From an uncultured Flavobacteriales bacterium (GTDB lineage Bacteria; Bacteroidota; Bacteroidia; Flavobacteriales_D; Sanyastnellaceae): DNA of 60,723 nt. Below, in pieces: positions 24,814 through 33,883 of this stretch; position 1 is the stretch's first letter; each line of letters opens with the position of its first letter. The stretch spans positions 1 through 60,723 of the forward strand of contig CALKGK010000048.1 of assembly GCA_938085105.1 (NCBI GenBank), read 5' to 3'. The notes beneath the pieces are model-generated. The model saw nothing but the letters and a program-made list of their open reading frames with translations. It made no database searches and had not been told where the DNA came from. Made by a program: the position numbers and the translations under genes.

Positions 24814-25809
24814 ATGTTGAAAATTGGCGTATTGGGGGCCGGACACCTCGGAAGAATTCACATCAAATGCATTCAAGCTCTTGAAAAAGAGTATCAATTG
24901 ATCGGGTTTTACGACCCCAATCCCGAGTCGGCTAAAACGGCCATCGAGCAATACGGTGCAACACATTTTGAAGACATGGATGAGCTCATGGACCAGTGTG
25001 ACCTCATTGACATCGTCACTCCTACCCTTTCTCACCATGCATGTGCTGTGCATGCCATTCGAAAAGGAAAAGATGTGTTCATTGAAAAACCAGTGACCAA
25101 CACCTTGGATGAAGCCAAGAATTTGATCAAGCTGGCAGAAGAGGCTGGAGTAAAAATTCAAGTTGGACATGTAGAACGTTTCAACCCTGCATTTACGGCA
25201 GCCATTCCCGCCATGGATCAACCGCGCTTTATAGAAAGTCACCGTTTGGCTGAGTTCAACCCAAGAGGAACAGACGTGAGTGTGGTTTTGGACTTGATGA
25301 TTCACGACATCGACGCCATCCTCAGTGTGGTGAAGGCCAATGTGAAGAAAGTGAGCGCAAGTGGTGTAGCTGTGTTGAGTGAAACACCGGACATCGCGAA
25401 TGCCCGACTTGAATTTGACAACGGCTGTGTAGCCAATCTCACCGCAAGTCGGATTTCTTTGAAAAACATGCGCAAATCGAGATTCTTTCAAAGAGACGCA
25501 TACATCTCTGTGGATTTCCTCGAGAAGAAAACAGAAATTGTGAGAATGAGAAGCATTGAAGGCGAAGCCGATCCTTTTAGCTTAACCATTGACTTGGGGG
25601 AAGGAAAGGGGCAGAAAGAAATCCTTTTCGAGAAGCCTGAGATACTAGCGAACAATGCAATTCAGGACGAATTAAAGAGTTTTCACGATGCCATCATCAA
25701 CAATTCCAGGCCCATCGTCAGCATCGAAGACGGATACAACGCTTTGGATGTAGCTCACAAGATCCTAGAAAAATTAAATGTAAATTATCCTCCAGTAGAA
25801 GAAAGCTAA
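24814..25809 (+). CDS. Gfo/Idh/MocA family NAD(P)-dependent oxidoreductase
   Basis: The 331-residue protein is an NAD(P)-dependent dehydrogenase of the glucose-fructose oxidoreductase/inositol dehydrogenase family. It has the Rossmann start LKIGVLGAGHLGRIH. The EKPV motif (VFIEKPVTNTLDEA) carries the lysine of the active site. A beta-sheet substrate domain follows, with LDLMIHDIDAI, which includes the usual HD pair. The substrate is unknown; many relatives act on sugars or amino-sugars. The start is ATG 24814 because the Rossmann motif follows directly. A small membrane-protein gene begins 20 nt downstream and may be co-transcribed. Confidence 0.92.
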   Translation: MLKIGVLGAGHLGRIHIKCIQALEKEYQLIGFYDPNPESAKTAIEQYGATHFEDMDELMDQCDLIDIVTPTLSHHACAVHAIRKGKDVFIEKPVTNTLDEAKNLIKLAEEAGVKIQVGHVERFNPAFTAAIPAMDQPRFIESHRLAEFNPRGTDVSVVLDLMIHDIDAILSVVKANVKKVSASGVAVLSETPDIANARLEFDNGCVANLTASRISLKNMRKSRFFQRDAYISVDFLEKKTEIVRMRSIEGEADPFSLTIDLGEGKGQKEILFEKPEILANNAIQDELKSFHDAIINNSRPIVSIEDGYNALDVAHKILEKLNVNYPPVEES

Positions 25810-25829
25810 TCCACCAAGAGCCCAAAAGG

Positions 25830-26294
25830 ATGATTCACATTTTATCGCTTATCGCAGTTCTTTTCGCTGTATTCTCTCTTTTCAAAAAAGGAAGTCTGCT
25901 CCAAAAGCTCGCTGCTTTTATAATGGCGCTAGCACTGTTGAATCGAAGTGCGACGGCCTTATTTTTTATGAACTATGCCCAATTTTCATACATGGTATTT
26001 TGGGTTTTTCTCTTCCTTGGTAGCATCTTAACGGCCATTGGAGGAATGCGAAGTCGAGGCTCTTCCATTATGTGGTTAGGAATCGCGCTTCCCCTCCTCG
26101 CCTTCACCGTTCTTTGGAACATCAATGTTCGGGGCATGGGGATTCAATTTGGGATGATCATCACCCTGATTTTTACGGGATATCTCTTCTTAAAACAAAG
26201 AAACCATCCGCTCCCCCTGCTATCATGTGCCCTATCATGCGCTGTGATTGCCGTCTACTATTTCGCTCAATTTGTTGAGTACTTGATCCTTTGA
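25830..26294 (+). CDS. Small hypothetical membrane protein, about five helices
   Basis: The 154-residue product is nearly all hydrophobic, with helices at about residues 1-18, 26-46, 49-71, 75-95 and 98-120, and another near the C-terminus. I do not recognise the family. The start is ATG 25830, 20 nt after the oxidoreductase gene, so the two are likely an operon. A hairpin terminator at 26352-26376 follows. No charged motif suggests a transport or enzyme function. Confidence 0.65.
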   Translation: MIHILSLIAVLFAVFSLFKKGSLLQKLAAFIMALALLNRSATALFFMNYAQFSYMVFWVFLFLGSILTAIGGMRSRGSSIMWLGIALPLLAFTVLWNINVRGMGIQFGMIITLIFTGYLFLKQRNHPLPLLSCALSCAVIAVYYFAQFVEYLIL

Positions 26295-26351
26295 GTTCCC
26301 TGCTCTGTCGATGAATCCCTGGTCTTTTTCTCAGAAAATACCAATAAAACG

Positions 26352-26376
26352 AAAAGCCCCCGAATCGGAGGCTTTT
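26352..26376. terminator. Hairpin terminator between convergent genes
   Basis: AAAAGCC-c-CCG (26352-26362) pairs with CGG-a-GGCTTTT (26366-26376), with a 3-nt loop and A/T flanks. It can work on both strands, for the membrane-protein gene (plus) and the TPR gene (minus). Confidence 0.75.
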
Positions 26377-26398
26377 GGCTTAAACTGAAAAACTAATG

Positions 26399-26417
26399 CG
26401 CATGACTCCGTCATGCG
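26399..26417. repeat. Perfect inverted repeat CGCATGAC-tcc-GTCATGCG
   Basis: It is an 8-bp perfect stem with a 3-nt loop and no T-tract, 22 nt past the terminator at 26352-26376. It could be an extra RNA stop structure or a protein-binding site. Confidence 0.55.
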
Positions 26418-26492
26418 ATTTAAAAGTACTATAAAATGAAATACAAACAAGCATTTCATTCATTAAATGTCTATGTTACACTAACTTATGTT

Positions 26493-26912
26493 TTATTGTA
26501 CACCAGGGAAATGACTCCGAAGCGTTTCTAATTCGCTCGAACTGAATAACAATTCACGCAATGAAACAGAAGAATTCTCAAAAAGATGATTCAAGTCTGC
26601 GATAGCGCCAAGGTAATCGCCCATTCTGAAACGAATATAACTCGTAACATTCCAAACGTCCTTTCGGCTCCAACCCAAATCCGCAGCTACCATAAAATCC
26701 AATAGCGCAGCTTGAAATTGACCCATCTTCCACAAGCAGATGCCCCTAAAATAAAGGGCTTCTACCAAAGAAGAATCCAATGTCAATGCAGTTGAAAAAT
26801 GATCCAAAGCCAAATCATATCGGTGCGTACTACTATAGATGCGACCAAGTGCGAGGTGGTTGGAGGCATTTTCCTCATGTACCGAACCTTCAAAAAAAAC
26901 TCCAGAATCCAT
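26493..26912 (-). CDS. Small tetratricopeptide-repeat protein
   Basis: The 139-residue protein has about three TPR-like helix pairs: NHLALGRIYSSTHRYDLALDHF, VEALYFRGICLWKMGQFQAAL and VWNVTSYIRFRMGDYLGAI. TPRs mediate protein-protein contacts. There is no signal peptide, so it is probably cytoplasmic, and partners are unknown. ATG 26912 is the only reasonable start. A minus-strand box with one mismatch (TTTATTTG) lies at about 26934-26941. Confidence 0.75.
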   Translation of the reverse strand: MDSGVFFEGSVHEENASNHLALGRIYSSTHRYDLALDHFSTALTLDSSLVEALYFRGICLWKMGQFQAALLDFMVAADLGWSRKDVWNVTSYIRFRMGDYLGAIADLNHLFENSSVSLRELLFSSSELETLRSHFPGVQ

Positions 26913-27140
26913 TGCGTGTGATTAATTGTTTTCGACACAAATAAACCAAGCACGCTTCAAATGTATGTAGTTCAAGTGCGTGAACTTCTTGTAAGGCATT
27001 TCCCATCCAACATGCGTCTTCTAACTACAAATCCAACCTAAAACAAATGCTTCTGAACACCAATAAGCAGGAGTTCGTTGGTGGTGAAAAGATGTTCAAA
27101 AGAAAGGTGTGCTTCGCAGGGCAATTCATTTTGCCATCAG

Positions 27141-27148
27141 TAACTTTG
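27141..27148 (+). promoter_or_regulatory. -7 element TAACTTTG for the DUF4494 gene
   Basis: It is a perfect TAnnTTTG box ending 19 nt before ATG 27168. Confidence 0.55.
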
Positions 27149-27167
27149 AGGTTCTAAATGTTTGAAG

Positions 27168-27716
27168 ATGACAAAGAATTGGTTCACCTGTAAAGTGAGG
27201 TACGTAAAATTAGACGAGAGTGGTAAAGAGGGAAAGGTAACTGACCAATTTTTATTGGATGCATATACCTACACTGAAGCCGAAGCTCGAATGACTCAAA
27301 TCATTCAAGAGATGGGTGTTGGTGCATACGAGATTACCCACATCACCAAATCCAATTTCGCGGAAGTCCTTCGTTCTGATGAAGGAGACCTTTGGTTTAA
27401 GGTGAAAATTGCCTTCATCAGTTATGATGACGAAACAGGCAAGGAAAAGCAAGCCAACCAATACTTCCTCATCAGTGCACATGATGTGAAAGATGCCTAC
27501 GAAAAGGTGGAGAAGTTCATGAAAGGAACAATTTCAAACTTTGTTATCCCAAGCATTTCTTACACCAATATTCTTGAAGTTTATCCTATCGCCGAAGAAA
27601 ACAGCGAGCGCAATCAACTCATCGCAAAAGGCTACCACTCCATCGGAAGCAGCGTTGGTGAAGAAGGAATGCCGGCCAATGTAGACGACGAAACGGGGGA
27701 AATTCTCGAGGGTTAA
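27168..27716 (+). CDS. DUF4494 family protein
   Basis: DUF4494 proteins are common in Bacteroidota and have no known function. The 182-residue product shows an internal duplication. WFTCKVRYVKLDESGKEGKVTDQFLLDAYTYTEAEAR resembles WFKVKIAFISYDDETGKEKQANQYFLISAHDVKDAY, so the protein has two similar beta-alpha modules in tandem. The tail is acidic and probably disordered. I start at ATG 27168; a TTG at 27162 is also possible and adds two residues. Confidence 0.85.
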   Translation: MTKNWFTCKVRYVKLDESGKEGKVTDQFLLDAYTYTEAEARMTQIIQEMGVGAYEITHITKSNFAEVLRSDEGDLWFKVKIAFISYDDETGKEKQANQYFLISAHDVKDAYEKVEKFMKGTISNFVIPSISYTNILEVYPIAEENSERNQLIAKGYHSIGSSVGEEGMPANVDDETGEILEG

Positions 27717-27737
27717 ACCCGAACTCTTCTCAGTTTT

Positions 27738-28625
27738 CTATTCTTGAACGGAAGGAATCATTCCGCGGATCCCCATGTCCACAACGGGCTCATTTTCTCC
27801 GGGTTGATAAATTCCATCGTCATTGGTATCTATCCACTCAAAGCTATTGTTCACACTAAGTGAAACCAATACTTCAATGTCTTCCGTTTCGTTTCCAGTA
27901 ATGCTGAGCGCTTCGGGAAATTCGCCGGTAACCAAACAACTTCCCGGTGGTATTGGTGAACTATCCCACAAAGGATTAACAACGGTAGTTGCTCCTTCTG
28001 GGGCCTGACCTTCAACCACGCCGAAGTCAGACTCAAAGCCCCAATAACCTTGTAGTTTATTGCCGTTCACTTCTACAACATCTCCCTCAATGGTGTAACT
28101 CGTAATGTAATTGTTGTAACCAATAAAACCTGCTAAGGTGCCGTCCAAATTAATACCTGAAGCTTGAAGCGAAATATCAAAATTCTGATAAGACAAAGAC
28201 ATTCTCAAATATTCATAATCGCCGGCGGCAATCGATGAAAGTGGAATGCGCTGAAAAACCTCCCCTTCCCCCACAAGCACAGCCTGATCAAAATCGATGG
28301 CAAGGTCACCACCCGCCGTGGTTTCCGGGCCTTCATATAGCACTTCTCCTTCCCCTAACCAAGTCAATGCATTCGGAATGAGTTCAGCATAATGTGCGCT
28401 CATGGTGTTGAATTGAGGAGTTTGCGTGGCGTGACCGCTTGGAACCACTGCAGGGTTTCCAAAATTATCTAAGCGTTCTTGATCTTCATCAAAGTGCAGT
28501 TTGAGAATGAGATAAGGCCCGCTTTCAACACTGGGAGCGGGTGTTTCTGGGTCGTCTTTTTTACAAGAGAACAACAACGTTGAGGAAAATAACAGACCAA
28601 AAGCAAAAGACAAAAAACGATTCAT
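27738..28625 (-). CDS. Surface-type lipoprotein of unknown function
   Basis: The 295-residue product has a lipoprotein signal (MNRFLSFAFGLLFSSTLLFSC). After the lipidated cysteine comes KKDDPE, which matches the K(D/E)-rich lipoprotein export signal of Bacteroidota surface lipoproteins. The mature part contains HFDEDQERLDNFGNPAVVPSGHATQTPQFNTMSAHYAELIP, a type of segment seen in other Bacteroidota lipoproteins, and ends with DTNDDGIYQPGE. I do not recognise the domain. It starts 23 nt after the helicase gene ends, so they may be co-transcribed. Confidence 0.78.
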   Translation of the reverse strand: MNRFLSFAFGLLFSSTLLFSCKKDDPETPAPSVESGPYLILKLHFDEDQERLDNFGNPAVVPSGHATQTPQFNTMSAHYAELIPNALTWLGEGEVLYEGPETTAGGDLAIDFDQAVLVGEGEVFQRIPLSSIAAGDYEYLRMSLSYQNFDISLQASGINLDGTLAGFIGYNNYITSYTIEGDVVEVNGNKLQGYWGFESDFGVVEGQAPEGATTVVNPLWDSSPIPPGSCLVTGEFPEALSITGNETEDIEVLVSLSVNNSFEWIDTNDDGIYQPGENEPVVDMGIRGMIPSVQE

Positions 28626-28648
28626 GAAATACTTTGTTTACTAGCAAT

Positions 28649-30529
28649 TTACGACATCCATTCCCACGCCGAGTGGTAAGCATCGTTTTTTTCTGCATAA
28701 TCTAGGAATGCACTAAAAAAAGGATCATTGCCCAAAGTGGCGCTATCACCAATCACTACCAACTTTTTTCTCGCTCGGGTGAGTGCGACGTTCATCCTTC
28801 GGTAATCTTTCAGAAATCCAATGTTCGATTGTTGGTTGCTTCTAACGAGCGAAACATAAATCACTTCCTTTTCTTGTCCTTGAAAACCGTCCACACTTTG
28901 AATGCTCACTTCTTGCCCCTTCAGAAGGTCGCGTAGAATTTTTACTTGCGCTCGATACGGACTAATAATGCCCACCTCCATTGCTTGTCCGTTCATGCTC
29001 GCTTTCAAGGCTTCAAAATGTCGGCACAGCAAGGCTGCTTCCTCAGGGTTGGATTTACTGCTTGAATTGTGCTCTGAACTCTCCTCAAACCCGCACCCCG
29101 CAGTATCGATCCATTCCAAGGCCTTTTGATCGGGATGCAACAATTGGTCTTTCACACTGTCGTCAGCAATCAACTGATTATTGTAAAAATGCTCACTCGA
29201 AAAGCCCATGATCCGCTCATTCATTCGGTACTGTCTACGAAGGAGAATCGCAAAATCGGATTGACGAGTTAATACTTTTTCAATCAGAGAAACACTCAAA
29301 CCCATTTTTTCTGCGCGCTCACTTTTTACGGTGGGTGGCAATTGTTGTGGGTCTCCAGCCAAGATCACTTTGTCTGCTTTCAAGATGGGAACCCAAGCTC
29401 CTGGCTCCAAGCCTTGTCCCGCTTCATCCACAAAAACGCAAGGAAAACGGCGGTCTTTCAAATGCCAGTCTGCACTACCAATAAAAGTACACGTGATTAC
29501 GTCCGCTTGATCGAGAACGGAGGAGATGATGGCCATTTCTTGGTCTTTGGCTGCCTTTCTCAACTGTTTTGATTCGTTGAACAACAGTTTCCGTTGTTCG
29601 CGCTCTGCATGACCGAAATTTCGTTTGTATTTACTCGCCATTGAGCGCATTTCATCAGCCCGTTTGTGGAAATCACGAATCATCTTAAAGTCGCGATGTT
29701 GACGGATGAGTTGATCCAAGGTCGCATCCAAGTTGCTTTCTTCAATCTTGCTGGCATTTCCAATGCGAACCACCTTCAAGCCTTCCTGGATCAAGCGTGT
29801 GGTGAGTACATCAACTGCTGTATTGCTAGGAGCGGTGACAAGCACTTGCGGCAAGTCTTTTTTCATTTGCTTGATGACCGACACCAAGCTGCTTGTTTTT
29901 CCAGTTCCGGGCGGACCATGAATCACGGCCACTTCTTGCGACTGCATGCACAAGTTCAAAGCTGCATTTTGATCTTCGTTCAAATGGGGCAATTCGAGTT
30001 GATGTGCAGGTAGCATTTGACCTCGTTTATAGCCCAAAATCACATCCCGAAGATGCATCAACACCCTGTCTTCCGTATTGATGAGTTCGTTCAAAGCCTT
30101 TGCCATTTCGTCGAAAGTACGGTCATCAAACATGAGGTCAATTCCCCATCTTCCTTCCCGAACACCTTCTGGCAAATCATCTTTAAAAAGGAGAACCTTC
30201 ACCTGTTGATCGTCGGCAAAAAGCACCCTCCCTTTGTAGCGCTCCGTCTCTGTTTCGCTTGTTCTGAAAAGGGAAATGCTTGAACCCGTTTGAATTTGAG
30301 TTGGCCGATCATCGCCTTTATTTCTTCCCAAGAGAAGAAAAGGATAACTCCCAAAACTGATGCCTGTATTGATCACTTTGAGCGGATGAATGCTCACTCC
30401 TTCAGCACAACGTTCCTTGATGGATCTTTCTTCTTGAATCGACTGAAACATCTTCAGTTCATCTTCACGTTCAATCACAAGGGCTTGGGCCAACTTGCCC
30501 AATTCTTCAATGGCATCGGTGTATTGCAT
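28649..30529 (-). CDS. SF1B (UPF1/IGHMBP2-like) helicase
   Basis: The 626-residue protein is an ATP-dependent DNA/RNA helicase of the SF1B Upf1-like group. After an N-terminal beta-barrel-like region (residues 1-180), motif Ia/Walker A is HGPPGTGKTSSL. Motif II is VFVDEAGQ, motif III is LAGDPQQLPPTV, motif IV is LLRRQYRMNERIM, and the C-terminal motifs include SVDGFQGQEKEV and VALTRARKKLVVIGD. Relatives with this layout unwind nucleic acids 5' to 3'. The biological role is unknown. A perfect -7 TATCTTTG ends 4 nt before ATG 30529, and a terminator lies just upstream. Confidence 0.92.
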   Translation of the reverse strand: MQYTDAIEELGKLAQALVIEREDELKMFQSIQEERSIKERCAEGVSIHPLKVINTGISFGSYPFLLLGRNKGDDRPTQIQTGSSISLFRTSETETERYKGRVLFADDQQVKVLLFKDDLPEGVREGRWGIDLMFDDRTFDEMAKALNELINTEDRVLMHLRDVILGYKRGQMLPAHQLELPHLNEDQNAALNLCMQSQEVAVIHGPPGTGKTSSLVSVIKQMKKDLPQVLVTAPSNTAVDVLTTRLIQEGLKVVRIGNASKIEESNLDATLDQLIRQHRDFKMIRDFHKRADEMRSMASKYKRNFGHAEREQRKLLFNESKQLRKAAKDQEMAIISSVLDQADVITCTFIGSADWHLKDRRFPCVFVDEAGQGLEPGAWVPILKADKVILAGDPQQLPPTVKSERAEKMGLSVSLIEKVLTRQSDFAILLRRQYRMNERIMGFSSEHFYNNQLIADDSVKDQLLHPDQKALEWIDTAGCGFEESSEHNSSSKSNPEEAALLCRHFEALKASMNGQAMEVGIISPYRAQVKILRDLLKGQEVSIQSVDGFQGQEKEVIYVSLVRSNQQSNIGFLKDYRRMNVALTRARKKLVVIGDSATLGNDPFFSAFLDYAEKNDAYHSAWEWMS

Positions 30530-30533
30530 CGGG

Positions 30534-30541
30534 CAAAGATA
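30534..30541 (-). promoter_or_regulatory. -7 element TATCTTTG for the helicase gene
   Basis: It is a perfect minus-strand TAnnTTTG box, 4 nt before ATG. A TTTG on the minus strand at 30561-30558, 16 nt upstream, could be the -33 and overlaps the terminator at 30559-30586. Confidence 0.6.
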
Positions 30542-30558
30542 CCGAAAGCATCAGGCAC

Positions 30559-30586
30559 AAAAAACCCCACTCGAAAGCAGGGTTTT
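30559..30586 (-). terminator. Rho-independent terminator after the CUB/PKD T9SS gene
   Basis: Read on the minus strand, AAAACCCTGC pairs with GTGGGGTTTT around a TTTCGA loop and is followed by more T residues. It lies about 30 nt after the stop at 30616. Confidence 0.75.
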
Positions 30587-30615
30587 AATCTTATTTTTTT
30601 TTCGGGCTGAAGGAT

Positions 30616-33372
30616 TTATGGTCGGCTCAAAATCGTCACAGTTCCAGAGAACTCACTCACTCCACCGGCGGGTTTCTTGATCTTCAAAGTATAGAAATAC
30701 GTTCCGTCACTCGCTTCATCTTCACGAGGAGCCCAGTATCTTCCAGAACCATAATTATCACTTTCGTAAACGATGTTCCCCCAACGGTTGTAAACAATCA
30801 ACTCACTTCCTGGGAAAGCATCTACGCCCGTAATCACAAAACTATCGTTCAATCCATCCTGATCGAATGGAGTGAATACATTTGGAATCACAATTTCGCA
30901 AACCTCTGTTGAATAAACCTGAACTGCCTCATAACCACAGATGCTCTCGGTAATGGTCAGTACATAAGTTCCTAAAGAATCTGCTTCGATGCCTTGTTGA
31001 TCCAAAATAAAGCTGGTAGACGGCGGCTCTTCAAGGTTGGTGAAGGCCCAGTCATAGGTATAATCCCAAACATCGTTTTGCATCATCCCTACCAAAGGTT
31101 CTCCCAAACATACAATTGCTGGATTTCCTGGGTCTGGAGCTTCTGGCACCAAAACTTGAGTTGAAACGGTATTGCTGCACTCTGGGAATTCATCCAATGA
31201 GGCCGAAACGATCACTTCAAGTGTCTCTGAAATACCATCAACATTGAAGGTTGTTCCGACGGCTTCACCCCCTTGCCAGGTATAGGTATAACCTACGCCG
31301 GGAACTTCATTGGTGATTTGTGCATCCAGCGTTAATTCGCTTCCGCAATAGTAGTACACAGGATCAATGGCAGGAACAGGTGAAGGTACGATTACCGTGA
31401 GGATATCTGCACTCACTGCCGGACAAGGTGCTTCAGAAGCAACCGTGTACGAATAAGTTCCTGCTTCATCATTCGAAGGATCAAAAGTTCCATCGTTTGC
31501 TGCGCCTCCTGGTGCAGTCCATGTTCCGCCTGCATCAGCATCATCCAACAAATCAAAAAGTGTTGCTTCGTCTGACTCTTCGCAAAGGTACAGCGTGGTA
31601 TTTTGTCCTGGATTTCCGAGTTCAGCAACATCAACTTCAATACTCGCACTGCTTTCCGGACAAGAACCTGGTCCGCTAACAGTGTATGTATAATCTCCAG
31701 CCTCCATTGATCCGCTAAACAAGCCGTTGGCGACAACCCCATCCGAAGGGTTGGTCCAAATCCCACCTGCATCAGGGTCTCCGTTTAGAAAGTCAAAAAG
31801 TTGAACATTGGATGCGGACTCGCACTGCAAAGTGGAAGCACCCAAACCTGGATCCAATGGCTCCAAAACTTCGAGGCTTACCGTATCAATATAAGTACAA
31901 CCGAAATCATTGGTTGCAGCATAGGTGTATTCAAACACTCCTGTCTCTTCTGTAAATACCGAAATGGTATTGCAATCGTCTGAAGTATCAGTGATGAACG
32001 GTCCAGATGTCCAGAGTGTACTATCACACCCCGCACCAAAGCTCGGGGTAAACGAAGCTGCATCCGGGTAATTTTCTGGGCTGATGTTTACCGTCCAATC
32101 GAAAATAAATCCATTATCGATACCAAAAAGGTCACAAATCTCAACAGTCCAAATTCCGTTCAAAGGACATCCAATCAAGTTTTCAAAAGGCTGAACAGAA
32201 GAATATGTCCCAGAAGGCAATGTACCACCAGACTCTTCCGCCCATGTTCCATTGGGAGCATCGGCAGACCAGAAGTAATCAAAACCTTCTCCAGGAGTGT
32301 CAGACTCATCATCCACAGGAACACCAAGATATGTTCCACCTCCACCTTGCTGGTGAACCGCTAGAGCAGAGCCATCAGGACAAATGAAAGTGATCACCAA
32401 GTCACCCATGTACGAGTGCTCAAAATTGATGAAGAAATTCTCGATATCTGAAACCTCATCAACCACCGCTCCTGATTCAAATGCACCGAAGATAATTTCG
32501 CTGGAGAAGCAAGTGGTTTGATCATCTGGGATAAACAAATCTCCACCCAAATTGGCACCTGGGGCATCCACGTAAGTCACGGGAACGGCACCATTGGTAA
32601 TTTCTACGGTTTCACCAATACACAGTGAAAGGTTCCCTTGATCAGACAAGAAGGTTGGGGCATTGCTCACCTCTACTCTAAAATCTGCTCTGTTCGCATT
32701 GGTACAATCAGTGTCATCAGTAATGTTCACTTGAACGAGATAAATCCCTGGCTCTTCAAACACATGTGAGATGGTTTCACCACCGCTGATGAAACCTGAA
32801 CCGTCGTCGAAATTCCAATCGTATTCGGCAACGGTAACTCCGTCTGCCAAAATGGTTTCTGCTGCAGAGAATTCTACTTCATCTCCAGGACAAATTCTGT
32901 GCGGAGCTTCTTGATCGGTTGTTATTACAGAGAAAGGACGCTCACATGGCGGTCCACAATCAATCACAAAAGCGAAGTTTCCAACGTCATTTGCATCAGA
33001 GGTGAAGGAAATTGTCAAACATCCTGAGGTATTCGTTTCACTCGCAAAAACACTTTGGTTTTGGAGGTCATCACCGGTATAGGTTCCCATCACGGGTGCG
33101 CTAGTATCGTCACCGTCGTAAATAGTAATCTCATCTCCAGCTCCGAGGTCGAAAAATGGAGAGTACAAAGACGTAACCGTTTCTGGAGCTTCAGGACAAA
33201 CCGTAAAGGTGAAACTCTCATTGTTTCCATAGGGTCCCGGATTCAAACCAGTATCGAGTAGTGCTCCACCACAACCTGTATAGGGACTCTGTGTAGCATC
33301 GGAGATCGGAATTTCTTGGGCACTTACTTGAAGTACAATCAGTGCAAATGCGAGGCTAAGTATCTTCTTCAT
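30616..33372 (-). CDS. T9SS-secreted protein with CUB-like, PKD and P-domain (proprotein convertase-like) modules
   Basis: The 918-residue product has a signal peptide (MKKILSLAFALIVLQVSA). A CUB-like domain (about residues 22-140) has YTGCGGALLDTGL, ITIYDGDD and CLTISFTSD. A PKD domain follows with YDWNFDDGSGFISGGETISHVFEEPG. A beta-sandwich resembling the P/proprotein-convertase domain has FEHSYMGDLVITFICPDGS and GIWTVEICDLFGID. Several Ig-like modules lead to the type B T9SS tail (VIPNVFTPFDQDGLNDSF ... IVYNRWGN ... GTVTILSRP). No peptidase domain is present, so the P-domain is a spare module. The gene follows a small secreted-protein gene by 1 nt. Confidence 0.9.
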   Translation of the reverse strand: MKKILSLAFALIVLQVSAQEIPISDATQSPYTGCGGALLDTGLNPGPYGNNESFTFTVCPEAPETVTSLYSPFFDLGAGDEITIYDGDDTSAPVMGTYTGDDLQNQSVFASETNTSGCLTISFTSDANDVGNFAFVIDCGPPCERPFSVITTDQEAPHRICPGDEVEFSAAETILADGVTVAEYDWNFDDGSGFISGGETISHVFEEPGIYLVQVNITDDTDCTNANRADFRVEVSNAPTFLSDQGNLSLCIGETVEITNGAVPVTYVDAPGANLGGDLFIPDDQTTCFSSEIIFGAFESGAVVDEVSDIENFFINFEHSYMGDLVITFICPDGSALAVHQQGGGGTYLGVPVDDESDTPGEGFDYFWSADAPNGTWAEESGGTLPSGTYSSVQPFENLIGCPLNGIWTVEICDLFGIDNGFIFDWTVNISPENYPDAASFTPSFGAGCDSTLWTSGPFITDTSDDCNTISVFTEETGVFEYTYAATNDFGCTYIDTVSLEVLEPLDPGLGASTLQCESASNVQLFDFLNGDPDAGGIWTNPSDGVVANGLFSGSMEAGDYTYTVSGPGSCPESSASIEVDVAELGNPGQNTTLYLCEESDEATLFDLLDDADAGGTWTAPGGAANDGTFDPSNDEAGTYSYTVASEAPCPAVSADILTVIVPSPVPAIDPVYYYCGSELTLDAQITNEVPGVGYTYTWQGGEAVGTTFNVDGISETLEVIVSASLDEFPECSNTVSTQVLVPEAPDPGNPAIVCLGEPLVGMMQNDVWDYTYDWAFTNLEEPPSTSFILDQQGIEADSLGTYVLTITESICGYEAVQVYSTEVCEIVIPNVFTPFDQDGLNDSFVITGVDAFPGSELIVYNRWGNIVYESDNYGSGRYWAPREDEASDGTYFYTLKIKKPAGGVSEFSGTVTILSRP

Positions 33373-33373
33373 C

Positions 33374-33778
33374 TTATTTCTTTGCTTTCAATTTTTGAGA
33401 ACGTTCAAACAACACCGCAAGGCGTTCTTTTGAGAAGATAATGAGCACTTCTCCGCTAGGTAAGGTAAAATATTGATGTGTACCTGCCTTTGGCTCAAGT
33501 GATAGCGCCAAAGGGTTGAATTGGGCTCGGTCAAAATCACCCACCTTGTCCAGATTCAATGTGGGATAGACATTTCCTTCTTTTGCTGGTACGATGGTCC
33601 AACCTTCATTGGCAAAAAACTCGAGCATGTCCAGTTCTTCAAATTCACCGTTGGCAATCATTTTTTCAAACTTCTTCCCACTGTATGCCTCCGATACTTT
33701 GGGGTAAGAATCAAGCACTTGGGCTTGAATGTTCCCCAACAGGAATGCTGCGAAAACAAGGCTTAAGAAATACTTCAT
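33374..33778 (-). CDS. Small secreted protein of unknown function, operon with the CUB/PKD gene
   Basis: The 134-residue product has a signal peptide (MKYFLSLVFAAFLLGNIQA). The mature part is about 115 residues and mixed in charge, with FFANEGWTIVPAKEG and HQYFTLPSGEVLIIF. I do not recognise a family. Its stop is 1 nt before the start of the 918-residue T9SS gene, so they are co-transcribed and may act together at the surface or in the periplasm. No -7 motif lies upstream. Confidence 0.72.
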   Translation of the reverse strand: MKYFLSLVFAAFLLGNIQAQVLDSYPKVSEAYSGKKFEKMIANGEFEELDMLEFFANEGWTIVPAKEGNVYPTLNLDKVGDFDRAQFNPLALSLEPKAGTHQYFTLPSGEVLIIFSKERLAVLFERSQKLKAKK

Positions 33779-33883
33779 TAAAATTATATTACAGGTTTCA
33801 GACAGGTGACAACACTTTTTGGCAAAAAGTTGCCCCGCCCCTTTAGAAAGAAGGCAAAATAAAAAATTTAATTTCGCCCTGCC

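Noticed and set aside
24706-25491. Long frame extending pcm upstream by 262 codons
   Set aside because: It is antisense to the oxidoreductase gene, rich in unlikely residues, and the conserved pcm start and promoter lie at 24705-24717.
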